From: Lasiodiplodia sp. COLG20
Lineage: Eukaryota > Ascomycota > Dothideomycetes > Botryosphaeriales > Botryosphaeriaceae
Direction: 5' to 3'
Length of the DNA: 64,000 nucleotides
Assembly: GCA_009801085.1 (NCBI GenBank)
Contig: VNWV01000001.1
Coordinates: 1,240,001-1,304,000 of the forward strand
Shown one piece after another: positions 57,356-64,000 of this stretch (its first letter is position 1; each line of letters starts with the position of its first letter). The notes below the pieces were generated by a model. That model searched no databases. It worked only from the letters and a program-made list of their open reading frames with translations, and was not told the origin of the DNA. Both the position numbers and the translations under genes were made by a program.

Positions 57356-58317
57356 GTTGGTCGCAAGTCAAGCTCGGCGTTGAGGTTGTCGAGGACGGGA
57401 GCTTGAAGCGCGAAGAGCGAATGTGCGAGCGCGAACGCGATAGGAGGAAAATAAGAAGTGATGCACTAGTGAGAGTACTAACGAAGGTAGGGTGTGGGAA
57501 AGGTTGCGGCAGTGCCGAAGGAGAGGGTTTATATGGACAGCCCGAATCCAACAAGCGAACGGAAGGCGGGCAAACGCGCACCGCCGCCCGCGAAGCGTCC
57601 ACCGTGTCGCGACCCCGTCGCTGTTTCCTAATCGGGCATGCGCGTGTTTGCTTTGAAGCTCACCTATGACATCACCTGTCGCGCGACTACCTACCCAACG
57701 TGTTGGAATGTTGGAAACATATCCTTTCGATGGCTAACATTGGGGTCAATTTGGAACTGCTTAGCTCTCCATTATGCTTCATGGGCTTTGTTGGATCCAA
57801 ATCGTACGGTCAGGTACGTGCCAAAGTGCTCCGGCTACCATATCTGCGGCTGCATCAACCCCCGCACTGCAAGCAGCCGAAGCGGAGACCTATTCCGAAA
57901 CCAACGGGCGTGGGTCACATATTTTTCGCGAAGGAAAGAGGCTTTTCGACAGTTCATCAGGATCTTTGCTGGCTCGGCCTGGCCTAACTCACTAACAGTG
58001 AGACGCCGGAGTTTCGAGACATCAACCAACCAGATTTCATGGGCAGCTGATTCACTCCAATTCTGCGATGAGCCCTTGCCCGGAATTCTATTTGCGTTGC
58101 GTACGATGTCTTGGTAATGATAATATGATTACGCCTGTCAGTAAATCAATACTGAAAGAACGGCTGAATGAAAACCTCAAACCCAGAGAAGTGAAACCAC
58201 ATATGCCCCCATGCTCAGGATTGGAAAAACTACTTCAAGTATGCGATACACTTCAGTATTCATGAAGCTGCCTTGGCAGGGCCAGCAAGCCAGGCTGACG
58301 CGGCAAATCTCTTGCAC
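57356..58317. other. Intergenic region
   Basis: 1 kb upstream of the GPI-protein gene and downstream of the DUF2458 gene. No gene is supported. Confidence 0.5.
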
Positions 58318-59087
58318 TCAATCCTTGTACATGTCCTCAAGGTACTCGATCATTTTCCGTTGAAGATTCTGGAGCTCAGCCTCCGTGATCCTGGTCTTGG
58401 AACCTGAAGCAGGCCCAGAACCCGCTGCGGCAGCCTCATCACCCTTCGCAATTAGCTCTGGCTTGACGCCGAAGAAAGGCACGCCGAGCCCCTTGAGCTG
58501 ACCAGACATGGCATTGAACATCTCAGTCTGTGCCTTGTGGACCTTCCGGTCATATGCCTTGAGCTGCTCTCCGGTTGCTTGTTGGGTCATGAGCGCCTGC
58601 CGGCCGCCCCACCAAATCAATTCGTGCTCGTGTTGGTCAGCAATCATCTGCAGGATTGCGTTAGCCAGATGTGTTCATAGAAGAGTGTTGAAGTAGTGAA
58701 GTGTGCCTTTTGGACTATGGGTTTGAGGTTCGGGTTCCGTGCAGATATCTTGCTTATACAGCGAAGACCAGGCGCCCATTCAATGATCGTGGCGGGGTCG
58801 ATGGGAGCCGGTCCAGAAGCTTGCGGCGTGGGAGTGGGAGTAGATGATGGCGGAGTAGTGGAAACATTCGGTTGCTGTTGTAGACCAGGCTTTTGGCTTC
58901 TGCCGGCGAGTCTTGGGTCTGCAATATGTGGACGCGGAGAGATTGGCGCGGTCGCAGCGCTGTATCCACCATCAGGGGCTACTCCTCCCGCAGCTGGAGC
59001 TTGGGGATGTGGCGGCGGCGCCAGAGCCGCCAGATTCCTCAGCACGGTCGCGAGATCCGGCGGCTGAGAGTCGTTTTGCTGCTCCAT
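58318..59087 (-). CDS. DUF2458-family protein
   Basis: Two exons (59087-58707 and 58647-58318) encode 236 aa. The first half is Pro/Gln/Ala-rich. The conserved DUF2458 core starts at DPATIIEWAPGLRCISKIS and continues across the intron into ADQHEHELIWWGGRQAL, then a coiled-coil-like region and a C-terminal helix ending EYLEDMYKD. The family is fungal; its function is not known to me. The intron that best restores the family pattern starts with GC, not GT (CAAAAG|GCACAC, acceptor CTGCAG). A GT donor nine bases upstream would delete Val-Gln-Lys. The gene is divergent from the COX14-like gene. Confidence 0.8.
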
Positions 59088-59523
59088 GTCGTCCTCCGCG
59101 CGGTACGGTTTGTAAGAGAGTGGACGCGGTGTGGAAGTGCCGCAGGAAAGAGCAATCGGTTTGTTATACTGGCCAGATCATCACATTTCAGGTTCGGCAA
59201 CAGTATGGTGCTTTCACCGCTCACAATAGTTACCCACTTCCTTCCTGAAGGTGGCAATGTAATGCTGTGTGTAGTATTGTGACGTTCGGGGAGCGAGCGG
59301 CCTCAGGTGCTCGGGCCACATCAACTTTGGCCAATCAGCGCGTTCTGCAGTCTAAGAATCCCTGCAAGAGAAAGTTCGCCGTGCCTCGTATGATGGCGTC
59401 GACAGCGACCGCAACTGCGCAGCCCTCCGCACGAAACCGCCCCGCCATCTCCCCAGCATCGTCCGACTCCCCGCGCCTGGAGAAACTGCTGTATACTCAT
59501 TGAGCTGCGGAAGATCCGTCACG
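59088..59523. promoter_or_regulatory. Divergent promoter of the DUF2458 and COX14-like genes
   Basis: 436 bp between the two start codons. No TATA box is obvious on either strand, which is common for housekeeping pairs. CCAAT occurs (GGCCAATCAGCG near 59330). Confidence 0.4.
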
Positions 59524-60343
59524 ATGTCGCCTCGCTCAGCAATGGACGCCACGCGCTTTACGGCCACCGGGCCGTACGCGCATTCGAAATCCACCAACGT
59601 CTCGCTCAACTCGTCGCCTGCGTCGAAGAACGAGACCCCACAGCAGAAGATAGCCAGATTAAGAGCGGCGGCGCAGAAGGCTAAGGGCTCGCAAGTGTCG
59701 ACATTCGACAAGGTCGTAGCCGGAGGACGAGTGTGGGCAGACAGAGCTCACCGGGCGACGGCGCTGAGCCTGATTGCAATCACTGGTAAGCGCGACGCTT
59801 TGCAGTGATCTCTCTGCACCTGTCTAATTGATCCGTCTAGGCATTGCTGGCGTGGTCACAGTGTTCGCTCTCGGCGACATGATAGTGTACAACAGGCGGA
59901 AGCGCAGGGAATGGTTCCACGAGCAAAACCAGAAGCACGCAATTGCTATGGCCGAAGCGAAGCAAGCAATGGCAGCCGGCACCGCAACCGAGGATCAGAT
60001 TTTGTTGCTCAACAACGAGCGCAACAAGGAGGAGCACGAGAAGAACAAAAAGGGCATTTTCAAGCGCACCAAAGAGGCCCTTTTCGGTGGCTATTCCATG
60101 GAAGAGAAAACGGGCGGCGAACTGGGCTCCATTGCGGCAGAGGCGCGCGACGCTTTCGTGAGCGATGCACAGGATGCGAAGAATCAAGGTCTGGGAGTAT
60201 TGCACGCCGTGGAAGAAAAGAGAAGGGAGGGTGAGAGAGCACAAGAACTGCATCCGGGACCGCTAGACCGCATGGCAGAGGATGCGGCAGAGGCGGCAAC
60301 ACAGAAGCCAAAGAGCTGGACAAGCTGGATCATGGGACGGTGA
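59524..60343 (+). CDS. COX14-like cytochrome c oxidase assembly protein
   Basis: Two exons (59524-59785 and 59841-60343) encode 254 aa. The N-terminal part DATRFTATGPYAHSKS and the stretch TPQQKIARLRAAAQKAK...FDKVVAGGRVWADRAHRAT are the hallmarks of the fungal cytochrome c oxidase assembly family related to COX14. A single transmembrane helix follows (about residues 81-103, SLIAITGIAGVVTVFALGDM), then YNRRKRREWF. The C-terminal half is a charged helical extension. The protein should span the inner mitochondrial membrane and help early COX1 assembly. A second ATG six codons downstream is possible. Confidence 0.8.
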
Positions 60344-60549
60344 GAAGCAAAACCTCGCGATGCAAAGCTGTCACTCCATCAAAACTGGCTGCTCGCCTTC
60401 GAGCTTCCGCTGTATCATATTATACCTCCCAGATTGAGAAGGGGCATAACATAGAGGTGCATAACGGGTGGGGAGCGTCCGGAGTACTTCTGAATATGAA
60501 TGGATTGGTCGGGTATATAAAACACTTGACGCCTTTTTGTCCTCGTCGC

Positions 60550-61217
60550 TCATTGATCCACCTGAGTAGATACGGGAATATATGTCCTCCTCTCCTTCAC
60601 TTTCTGCATTGCGTGTACCGTCAGCAATCGTGCATCTTTCGAACTGCCATCCGATTAAGCTTACCTCCTGCCAGCGATTGACGTAGGGTCGCGCAGCAGC
60701 GTAGACCAGCAGGCTGGCAGTCGCAATGATGAATATGACGACAACTGCCTGATCTTTGGCTGAGTCTCTCTCTGTGCGAGCGAATTAGCGTACGAGATCC
60801 CAGAATCCTGGGCGCACATACGGAAGCACTCGGAGAACACATCGTCCTCCTTAGCGTTGTGGCATATAGGCAAATTGTAGTCCAAGCAGAATTTCTTGTT
60901 GCAGTCGTTGCATGTCCGGCCAGTCTTCTTAGAATCTTTCGCGCGCGAGAAGAAGCTTGAGCCAGAGCTCTTGGACGAGTCGGACTTGGAGGAACCGGAC
61001 TTGGAGCTATAGGGCGAGGGGTCGTCGAGGTGGATGATGGTGCTGTTGGTGAAACAAGTGCACTTGCAGAAGGAGGCCGGGGCTGTACGGAGGAAGGTCA
61101 GCGGGCGGACAAGTTGACTGCGGAAGGCGAGAGAAGCGGCGTACAGGCTGCAAGCGCAGTGGAAAGGAGAGCGATCAGGACGAGCAGGGTGAGAAGGGCA
61201 TGTTTTCGTCCGAACAT
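60550..61217 (-). CDS. Small Cys-rich single-pass membrane protein, four exons
   Basis: Exons at 61217-61145, 61082-60822, 60771-60665 and 60603-60550 encode 164 aa; introns are 62, 50 and 61 bp and phases agree. Residues 1-24 form a signal peptide. The luminal part has a CKCTCF cluster at 30-35, a Ser/Lys-rich linker, and CNDCNKKFCLDYNLPIC, with more cysteines in DDVFSECFQ. A transmembrane helix near the C-terminus (AVVVIFIIATASLLVYAAA) is followed by a short cytosolic tail with KERRTYIPV. This pattern recurs across filamentous fungi as an uncharacterised membrane protein. Open frames alone hide it: one long overlapping frame runs across three exons and reads intron sequence. It is divergent from the nucleolar RRM gene. 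Confidence 0.82.
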
Positions 61218-61558
61218 GGTGCAAAGGGCGGAAATGTAGGCTTGCGGGCGCGAAGGGTGGAAGCAACCGTTGGAGATGATGCGCGCGCAGCGATGGCCTG
61301 AGCCCTGTCGGCCGCGTACCCTGCGACGGCTTGGCGCGGTGCAATGTGGGGAACGGCCCAGAAGGCAAGGACCGAGCTCGCGATATTTTGTCTCGCCCGC
61401 CGCTCGCACACTTCTTCTGCGCGCCATTCCCGCCGCAGCGTAGCCAAACAAAACCCCCGCTGAACGACGCCTTCTGAGCTAAGACACCCGGGCTATGCTC
61501 CAATAGCCTGCGCTCCGCTAGTTGGTGGTGGCTCATCGCATCACGAGAAACCTCAGCA
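61218..61558. promoter_or_regulatory. Divergent promoter of the Cys-rich membrane protein and RRM genes
   Basis: 341 bp of GC-rich DNA between the two start codons. No TATA box is seen. Confidence 0.4.
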
Positions 61559-63391
61559 ATGTCCGTTACACAAGCGCTTACAAGAGACTCTTCCGCCTCC
61601 CGCAAAGCGCCCGCAAGCAGCAACTCCAGCGCTGCGCCAGAGCGGACTCGTCTGCATATCACGCCTTTCACGCCAGAGCTGCTGAAGGCCTTCATCCCAC
61701 CTTCCGTCCTGCCGCAAGCCTCGCAAATTTCCTACCACGCCGTGCAGACCTTTCCCGAGAAGGGCTTCGGCTACGTCGAACTACCCACCATGGAAGCGCA
61801 AAAGCTCAAGAAGAAGCTCAATGGCTCGATCCTAAAGGGGCAGAAGGTGCGAATCGAGGAAGCGCGCCCGGAGAAGCGCAAAAAGATATTGGAGGAAATA
61901 CAGTCAGCGGCCGAGGCGGGCATGGAAGAGGAAGATCGCAAGGCCGGTAAGAAGGTCAAGAAGATCAAGCGAAAGGACGGCGTAATTCCAGGCTATGAGC
62001 TGCCTGACGAGAGACACGTCAAGCGCGGCTGGACAGAGCCTGAGACCAAGAAGGACTACAAGCGCAAGGAAAAGGACAAGAAAGAGAAGAAGCACAAGTC
62101 GCAGCCTTCGAAATACACCGCGGATAAGGAGCTGTTGTTCAAAACAAAGCTGCCGCCGAATGCAGTTCCGACTGCGAAGTCCGACAAGGCGTTGGAGAAG
62201 CCCAAGAAATCGAAGAAATCCTCACGCGATGTTGTCGTCCACGAATTCGCCAAAACAACAAAACACGCCAGCTTCTTGAAAAGTAGTCAGGTCTCGAAGG
62301 ACGTCAAGACAGCTGCCGAATTTGTCGAAGGCAAGGGATGGGTCGACGAAGATGGCAATGTTGTGGAGCAGGAGTCTGAGTCGCAGCGAAGGCGGAGGGA
62401 AGTCAAGGCGGAGGCGAAGCGGAAGCGTGCTGAGGAAAAAGCGGCCGCCGCTGCTGCTGCCGCTGCCGCCGCTGTTGCGGAAAAGGAAGTGAAGAAGTCC
62501 AAGAGGAAGTCTGCCCTTGAGCGGGCAGAGGCTCTTGAGACGAAGCGGAAGACGGCGAAGGCGTCAGAGTCAACCGACGAATCGTCGGACATGGAGGAGG
62601 ATGTCTCGGACGATCGTTCCTCGGTTGTCTCTACGAGTTCGTCCGACGTCAGCAGTAGCAGCGAAGAGGGATCTGAAGAATCATTTGCGTCCGAGGCTGA
62701 ATCAGAAGTCGCACAAGACGAAGCCGAAGAATCTTCTTCGGAATCTGAGCCACAAGTAGCACACACCAAGGCAGCTGATCAGGTCAACATTCCTCGTGGA
62801 AGCCCAGGCGGAGACGTGGAAATGACCGATTCCACAGGAAAATCCGGAGACGCCGACGAGAAGGAGGCGAAAGAAGTCCATCCTCTGGAAGCTCTGTTTA
62901 AACGCCCCAGACTTCCGGAAGGAGGCACACCGACCAAGCTCACGCCCATTAATACTTCATTTAGCTTCTTTGGCGGTGGCGACGACGATGAAGAGGCGGT
63001 GGAAGAAGCAAATCCACCGCTCACGCCATACACGCGGCAAGACTTGCAAATTCGCGGCATGCGTAGCGCCGCACCTACGCCTGACACAGCGGCTATTGGC
63101 AAGAGATTCTGGCTAACCGCCGGCGAGGACGAGGAGGAAGAGGAGGAGGACGAGGAGGTGGAGGACAGCATGATGCAGGTTGATGCCAATTCGGTGCCTA
63201 TCGGGAGCAGGGGACCCGAGATTACCAGTGCACCGGCACAAGGCACAGAGGAGGCGGAGCAGAGCGAATTCGCGAAACATTTCTGGGAACACCGCGGCGA
63301 CTACAACAGAGCATGGAAAAAGCGCAGGAGAGAGGCAATGAAGGTACAGCGCCAGCGCGAGAACCGGCGATTGGGAAGGAAGGTCGTCTAG
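61559..63391 (+). CDS. Nucleolar RRM protein, possibly NOL8-like
   Basis: A single exon encodes 610 aa. Residues about 30-105 form an RNA-recognition motif: RLHITPFTPELLKAFI for RNP2, GFGYVELPT for RNP1 and KLNGSILKGQKVRIEEARP at the end. Basic Lys-rich stretches with nuclear and nucleolar character follow, then an acidic Ser/Glu region with a poly-Ala helix at about 300-312. The C-terminus ends with FAKHFWEHRGDYNRAWKKRRREA, resembling the terminal segment of NOL8-type proteins. By analogy it would act in ribosome biogenesis in the nucleolus. The RRM assignment is firm, the NOL8 link is inference. The ATG at 61559 is the first in frame. Confidence 0.75.
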   Translation: MSVTQALTRDSSASRKAPASSNSSAAPERTRLHITPFTPELLKAFIPPSVLPQASQISYHAVQTFPEKGFGYVELPTMEAQKLKKKLNGSILKGQKVRIEEARPEKRKKILEEIQSAAEAGMEEEDRKAGKKVKKIKRKDGVIPGYELPDERHVKRGWTEPETKKDYKRKEKDKKEKKHKSQPSKYTADKELLFKTKLPPNAVPTAKSDKALEKPKKSKKSSRDVVVHEFAKTTKHASFLKSSQVSKDVKTAAEFVEGKGWVDEDGNVVEQESESQRRRREVKAEAKRKRAEEKAAAAAAAAAAAVAEKEVKKSKRKSALERAEALETKRKTAKASESTDESSDMEEDVSDDRSSVVSTSSSDVSSSSEEGSEESFASEAESEVAQDEAEESSSESEPQVAHTKAADQVNIPRGSPGGDVEMTDSTGKSGDADEKEAKEVHPLEALFKRPRLPEGGTPTKLTPINTSFSFFGGGDDDEEAVEEANPPLTPYTRQDLQIRGMRSAAPTPDTAAIGKRFWLTAGEDEEEEEEDEEVEDSMMQVDANSVPIGSRGPEITSAPAQGTEEAEQSEFAKHFWEHRGDYNRAWKKRRREAMKVQRQRENRRLGRKVV

Positions 63392-64000
63392 ACATCTCAG
63401 ATAAAGAGGTGGAAGCATCGGGAGTGGACGCCGCTGCTGTGGAAGGTGAGCGCATCCCAGCGTGTGCTAAGCCCTTCCCGCCCGGTAATGCAGGGTTCAA
63501 GGATGCACACGGGGAGCCGCATGGCCGGTTTGCCGGGGAGCCAGGCAGTCCCTACAGGCATGAGCCCCATTTCGCAATGTCAATTGTTTGTGCCACCTAA
63601 ATTCTTTTCGCTCAGCTGCATATGTGCCCGTGTCTCAGTTTGACACGACTCGCAATCCTTCCAGCTGATACCGTGGCGCCTAAGCATTATGGAGAGTTTT
63701 ATTTGTTTTGTCACTTGCATTCAATGACAGCAGGCCGGGCAGCCCGGGGCAAGTGGACCTTGTTCTGCAGGTACAGCATGCGGGGAGAGAGGGGGGAAGG
63801 CAGGGATGCGGACAGTGGCGTGTGTGGATGCACCTCTGGGATTAAACTCCACGACGCTCGCACACCGTGGGCCAGATAGATCACTCCACCCATGGCCTCC
63901 ATCAACGACGATGACATACATCAGCAAGATCGAGATTTGCTTTTGAGATAGATTGCTTTTCGGTCACGGCGCTATAATGGTGGGTTGCGAACCTCATCAC
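63392..64000. other. Right end, gene-free
   Basis: Downstream region of the RRM gene. Nothing supported up to the window edge. Confidence 0.5.

Noticed and set aside
60371..60553. Continuation of the membrane-protein frame beyond its third exon
   Set aside because: It reads intron and downstream sequence; splicing at 60604-60664 gives the conserved tail.

Overview
The window is nuclear DNA of a filamentous ascomycete (Pezizomycotina). The evidence is short introns of about 48-110 bp with GTAAGT/GTGAGT donors and CTAAC-type branch sites, plus families typical of that group: a Zn2Cys6 regulator with fungal-specific middle region, a fungal rhodopsin-domain receptor, a KapC-type bZIP, a DUF2458 protein, pectin- and arabinan-degrading enzymes and GPI mucins. 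A Dothideomycete is a reasonable guess, but the sequence alone does not prove it. I saw no convincing tRNA, rRNA, CRISPR array or transposase. Because genes are split by introns, I rebuilt most models by joining exons and checking that phases, splice sites and total length agree.

Region by region. 1-11 kb is gene-poor: a fungal 7-TM receptor (2288-3713), a 31-bp triple tandem repeat (5803-5895), a small two-exon gene (6186-6541), a coiled-coil protein (7672-8983) and two small candidate genes. 11.4-16.7 kb is a tight trio: an FAD monooxygenase, a Zn2Cys6 regulator and a convergent mitochondrial-type acyl-CoA dehydrogenase, probably a catabolic mini-cluster. 17.8-21.6 kb is the Rad26/CSB repair translocase. 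23-27 kb holds a GH93 exo-arabinanase, a Ure2-type GST and a pectin methylesterase. 27.5-30.9 kb is a large zinc-finger/two-TM fungal protein whose reading frame breaks twice. 31.2-32.6 kb is an AlkB-family dioxygenase and 35.4-37.3 kb a hexose transporter. 38.3-44 kb is a head-to-head pair, a Cid1-type nucleotidyltransferase and the TFIIF large subunit. 45.1-45.8 kb is a small secreted protein, 47.8-48.9 kb the KapC bZIP, and 50.5-53.3 kb an MscS/EF-hand channel. 54.6 kb carries a possible small secreted cysteine-rich peptide, and 55.7-57.4 kb a GPI-anchored mucin-like protein. 58.3-63.4 kb is dense: a DUF2458 protein, a COX14-like protein, a four-exon membrane protein and a nucleolar RRM protein, arranged as two divergent pairs.

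How the genes relate. Most of the right half is housekeeping (transcription, RNA tailing, repair, mitochondrial assembly, ribosome biogenesis). The left half and the secreted genes look accessory: nutrient sensing, aromatic or acyl catabolism, plant cell-wall breakdown and sugar uptake, which fits a plant-associated lifestyle. The best candidates for something undescribed are the split gene at 6186-6541, the cysteine-rich peptide at 54606, the secreted two-cysteine protein at 45109-45759 and the frame-broken zinc-finger/TM gene.
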